Positions 46,821 through 56,339 of a stretch of DNA of 64,000 nt are shown here, one piece after another. Position numbers and translations under genes: made by a program. The notes beneath the pieces were generated by a model. It was given only the letters and a program-made list of their open reading frames with translations. It did not search any database and was not told where the DNA came from. Each line of letters starts with the position of its first letter. The first letter of the stretch is position 1. This DNA is from Novipirellula herctigrandis. GTDB lineage: Bacteria; Planctomycetota; Planctomycetia; Pirellulales; Pirellulaceae. The stretch lies in the NCBI GenBank assembly GCA_007859835.1, contig SJPJ01000001.1, positions 2,651,257-2,715,256 on the forward strand. Direction: 5' to 3'.

Positions 46821-48017
46821 ATGAATCAAAAACCTCGTCCCCGAATCGCGTTGCTCGTCGAAGCGTCTCGTGCCTATGGTCGTGAATTGCTCCGTGGCGT
46901 TGCCTACTACGCTCGGACACAAGTGGATTGGTCACTTTGGCACCAAGAGATGATGCTCGATTCAGCCATTCCCGACTGGATAACGGGCTCTCAAATCGAC
47001 GGCATCATTGCCAGAGTGAATACCGATACGATCGAGCCGCTCCGACAGTTAAACGTACCGATTGTGGATGTTTTTTGCAGCCGAAAATTCGCAGGCGTTC
47101 CCCAAGTCGAAACGGACAACCAGCGTGTTGCCGAGTTAGCGTTTGAACATCTTTGGAATCGTGGTTTTCGCCGCTTTGCTTTTTGTGGTTTTCGCTTCGC
47201 GTCCTACTCCGAGGCAAGGCTAGACTGTTTTCGCGAATTGGTGTCACAATCAGGGTGCCATTTTTCGTTTTATCAGTCCGAGGGTAGACCCGACATTCCT
47301 GTGACGAGTTTAGAACGAGCAGGAATCGTTGACATCGAGCCAATGTCGAATTGGCTCTCCAAGATTCAGCGGCCAACGGGATTGTTTGTTTGCAACGACA
47401 TTCGTGGACAACAAGTACTCAATGCATGCCGAAGAGCGAACATTGCCGTCCCCGACGATATCGGTGTGATCGGCGTTGATGATGATGACGCCATCTGTTT
47501 GCTTTGCGACCCAACGCTATCGAGCGTTCGTCCTGATGCCGAACGCGTCGGCTATTGCGCTGCGGAATTGCTAAACCATATGCTCGCTGGTTTCCCACCC
47601 GAAACGAATGTGAAGGTCATTCGCCCACGGTCGGTATCGGAACGACAATCGACGAAGGTCGTCGCGGTTGATGACGTTGAACTGGCAAAGGTTTGCCGAT
47701 TCATCCGACAACATGCTTGTGACGGAATCGACGTAGGCGACATTACTCGGATAACTGCGCTTTCGCGCAGACAACTGGAACGGCGGTTTCGAGAAAAACT
47801 AGGACGGACTCCTCACGCACAGATTACACTCACGCAAATTGATCGAGTGAAACAACTGCTTCGCGAAACCAATATGACACTTGAACAGATCGCCCCCAAG
47901 GCTGGATACAATCACAAGGAAAGTCTTAGTGCCGTGTTCAAACGCGAAACGGGCCAAACACCAGGTGACTATCGTGCTGAAAATCGTCGTACCGACAGCG
48001 CGATGAATCAAGCTTAA
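46821..48017 (+). CDS. XylR-like AraC-family regulator with LacI-type sensor
   Basis: A 398-residue DNA-binding regulator. Residues about 8-275 are a periplasmic-binding-protein-like sugar sensor: RIALLVEASRAYGRELLRG at the start, QVETDNQRVAELAFEHL, RRFAFCGF, PTGLFVCNDIRGQQVLNAC and GVIGVDDDDAICLL. Residues about 290-390 are an AraC double helix-turn-helix (GDITRITALSRRQLERRFR, NMTLEQIAPKAGYNHKESL, FKRETGQTPGDYR). This architecture is that of XylR, which activates transcription on binding a sugar. Divergent position to fucI makes L-fucose or a related sugar the likely ligand and the minus-strand run the likely regulon. The PQQ-propeller gene follows 141 nt downstream and could be co-regulated. 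Confidence 0.93.
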   Translation: MNQKPRPRIALLVEASRAYGRELLRGVAYYARTQVDWSLWHQEMMLDSAIPDWITGSQIDGIIARVNTDTIEPLRQLNVPIVDVFCSRKFAGVPQVETDNQRVAELAFEHLWNRGFRRFAFCGFRFASYSEARLDCFRELVSQSGCHFSFYQSEGRPDIPVTSLERAGIVDIEPMSNWLSKIQRPTGLFVCNDIRGQQVLNACRRANIAVPDDIGVIGVDDDDAICLLCDPTLSSVRPDAERVGYCAAELLNHMLAGFPPETNVKVIRPRSVSERQSTKVVAVDDVELAKVCRFIRQHACDGIDVGDITRITALSRRQLERRFREKLGRTPHAQITLTQIDRVKQLLRETNMTLEQIAPKAGYNHKESLSAVFKRETGQTPGDYRAENRRTDSAMNQA

Positions 48018-48158
48018 AAGCAATACCCAATTGCTTCGTCCCTATTCAAACCTTGGGTAGCAAACGAACCTGCGCGAAGTCCCACGACGCAGGGAATAAG
48101 TCGCTATACTCAACAGCCACTCACCAAATCCCACTTTTCCCATGTGGAGTCTCTGGCC

Positions 48159-51100
48159 ATGTCCCTTTTCAAAACTTGCCGGTTCGTTTGCTTCGTACTT
48201 CTTGCCAACAACTCCTCCGTGGCGTTTGCAGATCTACAGCAAGATGCAGGGACAATGTTGCGGGGAGCTGGTTTTTCAGGGGGCTTTGTCGTCCATCTCG
48301 ATTGTGGCGATGCCACATTATCCGAAGCCATAGGCAAGACCAAGGCGACTCAGGTTCACGGCCTCATTCGCGATGCCTCGCAAATTGACGCCGTTCGCTC
48401 GCGACTTCGCACCACAGGCCAATACGGCGACATCTCGGTAGACCACTTTGCCGGCGGCGATCTTCCCTACGTTGATAATCTTGTCAATTTGTTTGTTGCC
48501 GAACAGCTTGGCGACGTTTCCATGAAGGAAGTGCTTCGGGTATTGGCACCCGGTGGCGTCGCGATGATAAAGGATAAAGAGACTTGGGAAAAAACGATCA
48601 AACCGTGGCCCGAAAACATTGATGAGTGGTCACATTATCTTCACGATGCCAGCGGCAATTCGGTTGCTCATGATGATGTCGTTGGTCCGCCCCGGCATTT
48701 GCAGTGGGTGGGCAGCCCACGTTGGTCAAGGCACCATGACCGCATGGCGAGCATGAGTGCGCTTGTGTCCTCGGGCGGGCGAATGTTCTACATCATGGAC
48801 GAAGGAAGCCGTATTTCGATCCAGCTTCCGCCGCATTGGAAACTGATCGCGCGCGATGCATTCAATGGCTCGGTGCTATGGAAAAAAGACATTCCCGATT
48901 GGCAAAACCATCTTTGGCCGCTTAAAAGTGGCCCTTCTCAATTGACTCGCCGATTGGTCTCGAGTGACGACGCCTTGTTTGTCACGCTAGGCTACAACGC
49001 ACCTGTGTCAGCACTCGACCCAGTCACCGGCGAAGAGATTCGTGTCTACGAGGGAAGCAGCGCCACCGAAGAGATCATTCATATCGATGGGTTGTTGTTC
49101 CTTGTCGTGCGAAAGCAGAAAGCGGAACTACAAGATTATGCACCGCTGCATGGTACCGTTGGCGACCAAGCTCATGTACGAGAAAACTACTTCTGGAACG
49201 AAGAACCACGCGTGATTATGGCTTTTGACGCCAAGAGTGGAAAACAGCTTTGGGCACGGCAAACCAAGGTGTCGCCTTTGACGCTTTCAGCCGATGATTC
49301 ACGCATCTACTTTCATGATACCGAACGAGTCATCAGCTTGGATCGGCAAACTGGCGATATGGCCTGGGAAACCGATACGGTATCTCGACGCAAAGCGTTT
49401 ACGTTTAATTTCGGCCCTCGCTTGGTCAGTCACGAAGACGTCGTACTTTACGCAGGCGGCGATGGCAAGATGATTGGCATTAACAAGAAGGATGGATCGG
49501 AAGTTTGGGACGCGAGTTTCCCAAATAGTGGTTACCAGTCGCCGCAAGACTTAATGGTTGTCGGTGGCTTGGTTTGGGTGGCACCGTTGACAAGCGGCAA
49601 AGACTCAGGTGTCTACACGGGACGTGATCCTCGTACCGGTGAAGTAGTGAAACAGTTCTCACCGGATGTCGATACCTATTGGTTCCATCACCGGTGCTAT
49701 ATTTCCAAGGCGACCGATAACTTCTTGATGCCTTCACGCACCGGGATCGAGTTTGTGGATCCGAACCAAGAACATTGGGACATCCATCATTGGGTTCGCG
49801 GTGGTTGCCTTTACGGTGTGATGCCTTGCAACGGACTGACTTATGCTCCGCCCCATAACTGCGCCTGCTATCCGGAAGCGAAACTATTTGGCTTCAACGC
49901 TTTGGCTCCGTCGGCGCCTTCGCGTCCCGTTCCTGTCGATGTGCCTGAGCAGGGTCGTTTACAGAAAGGCCCGGCATATTCAGCCCCGCTTGAGAATCAT
50001 GACGTGCGATCGATCGCAGAGAATTGGCCGACTTATCGCCATGACGCCCGCCGTAGCGGTGCCGTTGCATCGACGGTTGCGGCAGAGCTGAAACCGCAAT
50101 GGAGCGTCCAACTGGGCGGCGACTTGAGCCAAAGCGTTATTTCCGATGGTACCGTTTTTGTGGCACAAACCGACACGCATACCTTGTTTGCACTGGACGA
50201 ACTCGACGGGAAAACCAAATGGACCTACACCATCGGTGCCCGTATTGATTCGCCGCCGACGATCCATCGAGGTCGCGTTCTTTTCGGCGGCGCCGACGGA
50301 TGGGTGTATTGCTTGACAACCAATGGTGAATTGGTTTGGCGATACCGCGCCGCACCGTTAGATCGACGCTCGATGGCTTACGAACAACTGGAATCGCTGT
50401 GGCCGGTCCACGGCACCGTGCTCGTCCACAACGACATGGTTTACTGTGTCGCTGGTCGATCCATTTTTCTCGATGGCGGATTGCGGTTGGTGAGATTGGA
50501 TTTGAAAACCGGTAAAAAGCTCTCCGAGACGATCATGGACGAAAAGAATCCTGATACAGGAAACAACATTCAAGAAAAGGTGCAAGTCCTGCAAATGCCA
50601 GTGGGCTTGCCCGATATTTTGTCGTGTGACGGCAAACACATTTTCATGAAGTCGCAAAAGTTTGACCTGGAGGGAAATCGTCTCGAGATCGGTCCGAACT
50701 CGGGCGAGTTCGCCAAGCAGGCCTCGAAGCAACGAGGCGAAGACGCACACATCTTTGCACCAATGGGTTTCTTGGATGAGACGTGGTTCCACCGATCCTA
50801 CTGGGTGCTTGGGCAAAGCTTCGCAGGCGGTCATGGAGGTTATTATCAAGCGGGAAAATTTGCTCCTTCGGGACGAATTCTTGTCAACGGCAACGGCTAT
50901 GTGTATGGCTACGGACGCAAGTCTCAGTATCTCCGTTGGACGACGACGCTAGAACACCAACTGTTTGCAGCGGAGCCAAATCCACCCGAGATTCCTGTCT
51001 CAAAGGCAGGTGGAGCGAGAAACCAGCTTCCCGCGGGAAGTTACGTGGACTTTGGCCTATCACCAAGCATGAATCCAACGGGTCAACCGTTGACGATCGA

Positions 51101-52058
51101 AGCATGGATCAACAGCACGAAACCCAATGGCGTTATCGCGGCACGCGGAGGTCCATCGAATGGATTCTCGTTGGTGATCAATGGCGGTTATCCCACGTTC
51201 TTAGTCCGCGCTAAAGATGAACTAACGGCTGTTCGAGGGCCAAAGCGGATCGTGCGTGGGTGGCACCATATTGCGGGGGTACTCAGCAAGGACAAAACGA
51301 TAAACCTATACGTCGATGGCGAACTGGTAGGTGAAGGCAAATCAAAGGAATTGATTACGAAAAACCCCGTCCAAGGTTTCCAAATCGCGATTGATGGCCA
51401 AAGCGCGGTCGGGCTTGAAGACAAGAGTGTCCCGTTTACCGGCGTGATCGACGAAGTACGTTTGTACTACGAAGCATTTGATGCAAAAGCAATTGCGGAT
51501 CGGTTCGAAAACGATTCGGAATTGTCGAGCGATGCGGTATTGGCGGTAAGCTTTGATGACGGTACGGCCCGCGACAATAGTCTGCACCGAAACAACGGGA
51601 CGATCTCATCAGGCAAAGTCGTTAAAGGACGTGTTGGTAAAGCGATTCAATTCTCCGGAGCAAATGCGGCGCGAAAGGGCAACAAGAAAAAACCCCAAGG
51701 TGGAAGTCTTATCGAGCCAAAATGGGCGGAAGATGTGCCGATCTACGTTCGTGGCATGGTACTTTCAGGGCTAAGTCTGTTTATTGCAGGCCCCCCCGAC
51801 GTGATGGACGAAGAACAAACCTTCGAGAAATTGACATTGCAGAATAAAGAAGTCAATACGCTCCTTGCAAAGCAAGACCGGCTGATCGATGGCGAAGAAG
51901 GAGGTTGGTTACTGTCAGTCAATATCGATACAGGGCAAGTCGAAAGTAAACTCAAACTCTCAGAGTTGCCAACTTGGGATGGTTTGTCGGCTGCGGGGGG
52001 AAAGATTTTCATGACGACGCTTGATGGTTCCGTCAATTGCTACGGCAGCAGTAATTGA
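48159..52058 (+). CDS. Exported PQQ-like propeller protein with methyltransferase-like and LamG domains
   Basis: A 1299-residue exported multidomain protein. The ATG at 48159 is chosen: GGAG lies 8 nt upstream and a signal peptide follows (to SSVAFA); the GTG at 48144 is weaker. Residues about 27-140 look like a Rossmann methyltransferase: FVVHLDCGDATLSEAI, VDHFAGGDLPYVDNL and VLRVLAPGGVAMI, odd outside the cytoplasm. Two PQQ-like propeller parts follow (about 150-560 and 615-945; DAFNGSVLWKKD, SGKQLWARQT, DGSEVWD, DELDGKTKWTYT, TNGELVWRY), then a LamG/concanavalin-like domain (about 960-1170; QPLTIEAWINS, WHHIAGVLS, INLYVDGELV, GVIDEVRLYY) and a last propeller strand set. Function unknown; a cell-surface scaffold or polysaccharide-binding oxidoreductase is possible. 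Confidence 0.8.
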   Translation: MSLFKTCRFVCFVLLANNSSVAFADLQQDAGTMLRGAGFSGGFVVHLDCGDATLSEAIGKTKATQVHGLIRDASQIDAVRSRLRTTGQYGDISVDHFAGGDLPYVDNLVNLFVAEQLGDVSMKEVLRVLAPGGVAMIKDKETWEKTIKPWPENIDEWSHYLHDASGNSVAHDDVVGPPRHLQWVGSPRWSRHHDRMASMSALVSSGGRMFYIMDEGSRISIQLPPHWKLIARDAFNGSVLWKKDIPDWQNHLWPLKSGPSQLTRRLVSSDDALFVTLGYNAPVSALDPVTGEEIRVYEGSSATEEIIHIDGLLFLVVRKQKAELQDYAPLHGTVGDQAHVRENYFWNEEPRVIMAFDAKSGKQLWARQTKVSPLTLSADDSRIYFHDTERVISLDRQTGDMAWETDTVSRRKAFTFNFGPRLVSHEDVVLYAGGDGKMIGINKKDGSEVWDASFPNSGYQSPQDLMVVGGLVWVAPLTSGKDSGVYTGRDPRTGEVVKQFSPDVDTYWFHHRCYISKATDNFLMPSRTGIEFVDPNQEHWDIHHWVRGGCLYGVMPCNGLTYAPPHNCACYPEAKLFGFNALAPSAPSRPVPVDVPEQGRLQKGPAYSAPLENHDVRSIAENWPTYRHDARRSGAVASTVAAELKPQWSVQLGGDLSQSVISDGTVFVAQTDTHTLFALDELDGKTKWTYTIGARIDSPPTIHRGRVLFGGADGWVYCLTTNGELVWRYRAAPLDRRSMAYEQLESLWPVHGTVLVHNDMVYCVAGRSIFLDGGLRLVRLDLKTGKKLSETIMDEKNPDTGNNIQEKVQVLQMPVGLPDILSCDGKHIFMKSQKFDLEGNRLEIGPNSGEFAKQASKQRGEDAHIFAPMGFLDETWFHRSYWVLGQSFAGGHGGYYQAGKFAPSGRILVNGNGYVYGYGRKSQYLRWTTTLEHQLFAAEPNPPEIPVSKAGGARNQLPAGSYVDFGLSPSMNPTGQPLTIEAWINSTKPNGVIAARGGPSNGFSLVINGGYPTFLVRAKDELTAVRGPKRIVRGWHHIAGVLSKDKTINLYVDGELVGEGKSKELITKNPVQGFQIAIDGQSAVGLEDKSVPFTGVIDEVRLYYEAFDAKAIADRFENDSELSSDAVLAVSFDDGTARDNSLHRNNGTISSGKVVKGRVGKAIQFSGANAARKGNKKKPQGGSLIEPKWAEDVPIYVRGMVLSGLSLFIAGPPDVMDEEQTFEKLTLQNKEVNTLLAKQDRLIDGEEGGWLLSVNIDTGQVESKLKLSELPTWDGLSAAGGKIFMTTLDGSVNCYGSSN

Positions 52059-52072
52059 CGATAAGAAAAACG

Positions 52073-52109
52073 CCCATTGCCATCTTTGCCCCCCATTGCC
52101 ATTTTTGCC
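52073..52109. repeat. 18-bp tandem repeat, two copies
   Basis: CCCATTGCCATCTTTGCC (52073-52090) and CCCATTGCCATTTTTGCC (52092-52109), 15 nt beyond the stop of the PQQ-propeller gene. A 12-nt palindrome GGCCCGCGGGCC follows at 52119-52130. No clear terminator between the two convergent genes. Confidence 0.75.
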
Positions 52110-52226
52110 CATCGTCTTGGCCCGCGGGCCCACTGGTTCATGCCCGGACGCTTTTCGCCCTCGTCAAAAAAAGACGAGCGTCGTTGCCAATTCAATCGTA
52201 GTCGCTGATGTCGCCGCGTGCCTTTT

Positions 52227-52793
52227 TCAGCGATTTTCAATCGCCTCTTGACCACCACGTTCAATCAAATCGCGAAGTTCCGTTTCCTTTTCCTCACTCC
52301 AGTAGCCGCAATCGAGTTCGATGAATACGGATGTGTAGGGAATCGTCATATCCGTTTTCAGCAGAAGGATATTGAACAGTTTGGAACCTTCATCCAATTC
52401 GCGGATGATGTCTTCATGCTTCATCACCTTCAACGGACGCTCGCCAAAAAGGCTCTTCAGCCCCTCTCGATACGTTTCGACCCCAGGAGCGTTTTCTTCG
52501 GGAACCGATTCCAATTCAGCGTCGAGCATGATAACGGGCCGAACGTGCTTGGCCGCATCCACTTCCTTCAAGACGTGCTTCAAGACGTCCAATTGACCAT
52601 CGCCCGTATAAATGGTTTCGATACCCGGAGCACTCTGCTTGGGATAGGCCGAATCCGCGATGATAATCCAATTTCGGTGACCATACTGCGGCAAACGTTT
52701 GCTCAGCAGCGGTTTCCAATCCTCGGCAAGGGCTTGCCCGGAAACCAGGAAAAGAGCAGCAACGATAGCGGTTGTCATTTTTGGGTATGTCAT
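52227..52793 (-). CDS. Exported RbsD/FucU-like protein, candidate fucose mutarotase
   Basis: A 188-residue exported protein. The ATG at 52793 (or 52778) precedes a clear signal peptide ending GQALAED; longer readings have none. The mature part resembles the RbsD/FucU family: LPQYGHRNWIIIADSAYP aligns with the G-H-G-D-x-I-x-x-x-D-A-x-x-P region that holds the catalytic His (here H39), and IPYTSVFIEL fits the C-terminal Y-G-N strand with the Tyr kept (Y153) and Asn replaced by Ser. FucU interconverts alpha and beta L-fucose; cytoplasmic FucU is usual, so an exported form would act on fucose as fucosidases release it. It converges with the PQQ-propeller gene. Family call is by pattern only. Confidence 0.65.
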   Translation of the reverse strand: MTYPKMTTAIVAALFLVSGQALAEDWKPLLSKRLPQYGHRNWIIIADSAYPKQSAPGIETIYTGDGQLDVLKHVLKEVDAAKHVRPVIMLDAELESVPEENAPGVETYREGLKSLFGERPLKVMKHEDIIRELDEGSKLFNILLLKTDMTIPYTSVFIELDCGYWSEEKETELRDLIERGGQEAIENR

Positions 52794-53387
52794 GGAATTG
52801 CACTCAAATGAATGGTTGATAGCCTCGCGAAAAACAACACTCGTGAAAGGTCGCCGCATCTCGTACAAGACGCCAGCAATCTTCCCTAAACATCGCGAGA
52901 TTCGTCTTTTTTTCCGGAGCGATTGGAGCCAAAACGAATTTGCCTCGCTGGGTTAGACTGGCTCCACGAATGAAATAGTGTAACGGATCCGGTACCTCAA
53001 GGTTATTGCAACACGACGCTTTGCAGCATTTACGTCCATCAAGCCATTCGCTGACACCTACACCTCAACCAAATCCATTGAGAAACAGCGACTCGATATT
53101 TGCAGAGCACAAACCGAGCCGTGCGAATCGAAAGTCCAATACACGGATCCTGATAGACTTGCGTGAACGGGGCGAAAATTTTGAACTAAGAAAATCGAAC
53201 GCAGAAAAGTGTTCTAAGTCGTGAACGCCGAAACGGTTAATCAGTGGCCTTCCGCGTCAATACGCCCATCGAGATTCTCCGAAAAACGCTCCACAGCGGT
53301 ATCCCTTAAGAATATCATCGCTGTTACATTAAAATAAAAGTATCGATCTAGTATTCGCAAACGAGATTTCCAAAGGCGTTTCCTACG
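52794..53387. other. 594-nt divergent spacer
   Basis: No gene I can support between the RbsD/FucU-like gene (-) and the Gfo/Idh gene (+). It must hold their promoters. The last 60 nt before 53388 are A/T-rich (around TTAAAATAAAAG at 53328), as often near planctomycete promoters. Small open frames here have no signal or family resemblance. Confidence 0.5.
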
Positions 53388-54764
53388 ATGACCCTTTCAA
53401 GAAGATGTTTTCTTCGAACCACGGCGACTGCACTCGCTGTCACGCCGTATTTCTGGACAAGCTCGAAGGCCAATGCAGAGGACAAGAACAGTCGCTTGCG
53501 TCTAGGAATGATCGGTTGTGGCGGGAAGGGACGCGATGATTCAAGGTTGGCTTCGATGCACGGCGACTTTGTTGCGGTTTGCGATGTCGATCGCAAACAG
53601 GCTGAGCGTTATGCAACCAATCGAGAGCTCAATGGTGACGAAAAACGCAAGCTCGATATCTACGCCGACCATCGCGAATTGCTGGCCAGAGATGACATTG
53701 ATGTGGTCATCTGTGCCACCCCCGACCATTGGCATACACCGATTTATGTCGATGCGTTGCGTGCGGGGAAACACGTCTATGGCGAAAAACCAATGACGTT
53801 GACGATTGATGAAGTGAAAGTGCTTCGCAAAGTGGTTGCCGAATCGAAGGGCACATTGCAGGTCGGTAATCAACAAAGAAGTTGTCAATGGTTCCGCGAA
53901 GCGATCGCCATTGCCCAAAGCGGTATTCTTGGTGAGAACCTGACTGCAACATGCTACCTTGGGAAAGGCCAAAAGGGGGGCCCATTCAAAGCCAAGCCTG
54001 TACCAGATAGTTTGGATTGGGATCGCTGGTTAGGGCAAACTCCATTGGTACCCTACATGCCTCAGCGATGCCATCATGCGTTTCGATGGTGGTATGAATA
54101 CTCCGGCGGCAAACTGACTGACTGGGGCGCGCATCATATTGACATCGCCCAGTGGGCATTGGGAGCGATCGACTCAGGACCGGTTGAAATCGAAGGAATT
54201 GGTGTTCACGATTCACGGGAAAATTGTTTCAACACAGCACAAACTTTCCGCGGAACACTCAAGTTCGCAAACGGCACAAAGCTGATCTTCGAAGATGGCG
54301 GCAAGGAAACAAACGGGATCTTGCTACAAGGCGATCGAGAACGAATTTTCGTCAATCGAGGCAAGCTAGTTGGCAACATGGTCAATAAGATCACCGCGGA
54401 CTCAAAGTGGAATGCTAGAATCCGAGACGCTGCTGGTGAACTCTACCAAGGCCCCTATGGACTGCCCGAAAAAGTGCTCGAAAACTACGACAACTTTGGC
54501 GAGTTTGACGATTCGAACTGGGAAGGCGTCAAGCAGTCGCATATGGGAAATCTTTTCAAGTGTATTAAAGCAGGAGCGAAACCGATCTCCGATGTGGTGA
54601 CCGTCGGCAATAGCACCATTTCATGCCACTTGGCTAACATCGGACTGCGTCTCGGACGTAAACTCGTCTGGGATCCGGCCTCCGAACGATTTGAGAGCGA
54701 TGACGAAGCAAACGCAATGCTGAGTCGAAAACAGCGAACCGGCTACGAAATCAAAACCGCTTAG
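53388..54764 (+). CDS. Exported Gfo/Idh/MocA-family oxidoreductase (Tat)
   Basis: A 458-residue oxidoreductase with a twin-arginine leader (LSRRCFLRTTATALAVTP). Rossmann segment LRLGMIGCGGKGRDDSR, VAVCDVDRKQ, VICATPDHWHTPIYVDAL and the intact catalytic motif GKHVYGEKPMTLT; then QVGNQQRS, WWYEYSGGKLTDWGAHHIDI, usual in the exported planctomycete branch. Tat export lets it carry a bound NAD(P) to the periplasm. Other members oxidise glycosides to 3-keto sugars, working with DUF1080 proteins; a DUF1080 domain occurs at 59899, so cooperation is conceivable. Substrate unknown. In contrast to the relative at 10446 its EKP motif is complete. Confidence 0.9.
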   Translation: MTLSRRCFLRTTATALAVTPYFWTSSKANAEDKNSRLRLGMIGCGGKGRDDSRLASMHGDFVAVCDVDRKQAERYATNRELNGDEKRKLDIYADHRELLARDDIDVVICATPDHWHTPIYVDALRAGKHVYGEKPMTLTIDEVKVLRKVVAESKGTLQVGNQQRSCQWFREAIAIAQSGILGENLTATCYLGKGQKGGPFKAKPVPDSLDWDRWLGQTPLVPYMPQRCHHAFRWWYEYSGGKLTDWGAHHIDIAQWALGAIDSGPVEIEGIGVHDSRENCFNTAQTFRGTLKFANGTKLIFEDGGKETNGILLQGDRERIFVNRGKLVGNMVNKITADSKWNARIRDAAGELYQGPYGLPEKVLENYDNFGEFDDSNWEGVKQSHMGNLFKCIKAGAKPISDVVTVGNSTISCHLANIGLRLGRKLVWDPASERFESDDEANAMLSRKQRTGYEIKTA

Positions 54765-54905
54765 GAACATCAACCGACGCCGGGCTCGTTGAATTTGAGC
54801 GTCGAACGATCGATTGCCGCGAATCTCGTAGCACGTGATCGGATTGGTCTGCGTCGCACTAACCAGACCGACCATAAGCAAATCGTTGCACCCGAAAGCA
54901 ATGTG

Positions 54906-56339
54906 TTACTGCAAATGCAGGGGCCCTGGGTGATTGATCTTCTCAGAACCGGCTGCCTTCCCGGGCATTTCTCCGTACGAAAAATTTTTCCGATCTTTCT
55001 TGGGCTTCCCAGGACGAGCCTCACGATCCGGCGAAAGATTTTCAGGAAGGGTGTCGCCGGTCTGTTCGGTCCACTCCGACAACAGACCTCGCATCGTTTC
55101 AAGAACCGGTTTGTTTTCAGGGTTGGAAGCAACGTTGGACAACTGATGCACGTCCTTACTCACATGATAAAGCTCTTCTTCGGGGCACGGATTCCAAAAG
55201 ACGTTTTGCTGAGCATCCGACAGAGTGCCAAGCTTTTGATTGTCCCATAGCTCATCGCCCGCACCGCCCATGTACGCTTCAACACAGAGGTTCTGTTGTT
55301 CGGGTAAGTTGTTGCGAATGTAAAGCCAATCTCCGGTTCGCACGAGGCGTTCGTGGTTCCGAAAGACGTGCCAATTGTGCTCAGCAAAAACAACGTCGCG
55401 GGTGGTGGCTTTCGAATTGGAAAGAATTGAATGGAAGCTAATCCCTTGGATACGCTCGACCTTTTCTATTTTAGCCAAGTCGAGCACCGTCGCAGCAACG
55501 TCGATCGAACTAATCATACTCTCCGTCGACCCCACAACGGCGCCGTCGGGGTAATGCACGATAAACGGTGTTTTGATGCCGCTGTCATACAACCGTGTTT
55601 TACAGCGTGGGAACGGACGACCGTTGTCCGCCATCACGATGATTACGGTTTGATCTAATACGCCCTGTTGCTCTAACTCCTCGACCACCAACCCAATGTA
55701 GTGATCGAAACGGCTGACTTCGTGGTAGTATCCGGTCAAATCCTCGCGAGTCTTCGGGCCGTCAACCAAGTAGGGTGGGACCACGACATCCTCAGGGCTG
55801 TACTGCGGCGCATCATCATTAAGGGTCCAACCACGGTGCGCGTCGGTCGATGCAAACCAGAAGAAGAACGGCTGATCCTTTGGTCGACCATGAAGAATCT
55901 CCACCCAGTCCCCCTCTTTCCCCGGCCCCACGCCCTTGGACACCTTTGTAAATCCTCGATGCGCCTCGCTGCCCATGTGATCTTTTCCCGAGAGCACAGT
56001 GTAGTAACCAGCATCCTTCAAAAACTCAGGAAATAGAACCGATCCCTTCGGCAAGGTCGTGTGCAGTTCCGCGGCGCCGGTGTTGTGAGGATACCTGCCG
56101 GTAATGATGCTGCAGCGACTCGGACTGCAACTGCTGATGGTCAGGAAGGCATTGTCAAAACGAAGACCATTGGCCGCCAATCGATCGATATTTGGCGTTT
56201 GCATCGACTCGTTTCCATAGCATCCAAGATCCTCTTGCGAGATATCGTCAGCCAGAAACAGAATCACGTTTGGCCTACCCGCGTCTGCTGAGCGAACTAA
56301 CATTTGCGAGAGTATCGCGATAACAATGATGTATTTCAT
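54906..56339 (-). CDS. Exported S1-family sulfatase
   Basis: A 477-residue sulfatase. Signal peptide to about residue 20; D31-D32 in LFLADDISQEDLGCYG; maturation motif C71-S-P-S-R with CSIITGRYPHNTGAAELH; GYYTVLSGKDHMG (K-D-H in place of K-W-H, as in the heparan N-sulfatase-like branch); and IVMADNGRPFPRCK. It resembles the SGSH-like subgroup. It converges with the Gfo/Idh gene 141 nt away and follows the sulfatase at 56708 in the same direction, with a 368-nt spacer. Export and motifs complete; target sulfate unknown. Confidence 0.93.
   Translation of the reverse strand: MKYIIVIAILSQMLVRSADAGRPNVILFLADDISQEDLGCYGNESMQTPNIDRLAANGLRFDNAFLTISSCSPSRCSIITGRYPHNTGAAELHTTLPKGSVLFPEFLKDAGYYTVLSGKDHMGSEAHRGFTKVSKGVGPGKEGDWVEILHGRPKDQPFFFWFASTDAHRGWTLNDDAPQYSPEDVVVPPYLVDGPKTREDLTGYYHEVSRFDHYIGLVVEELEQQGVLDQTVIIVMADNGRPFPRCKTRLYDSGIKTPFIVHYPDGAVVGSTESMISSIDVAATVLDLAKIEKVERIQGISFHSILSNSKATTRDVVFAEHNWHVFRNHERLVRTGDWLYIRNNLPEQQNLCVEAYMGGAGDELWDNQKLGTLSDAQQNVFWNPCPEEELYHVSKDVHQLSNVASNPENKPVLETMRGLLSEWTEQTGDTLPENLSPDREARPGKPKKDRKNFSYGEMPGKAAGSEKINHPGPLHLQ

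Noticed and set aside
54765-54905. Plus-strand frame in the convergent spacer (54789-55250)
   Set aside because: Runs into the antisense of a sulfatase; first 40 residues have no recognisable match.
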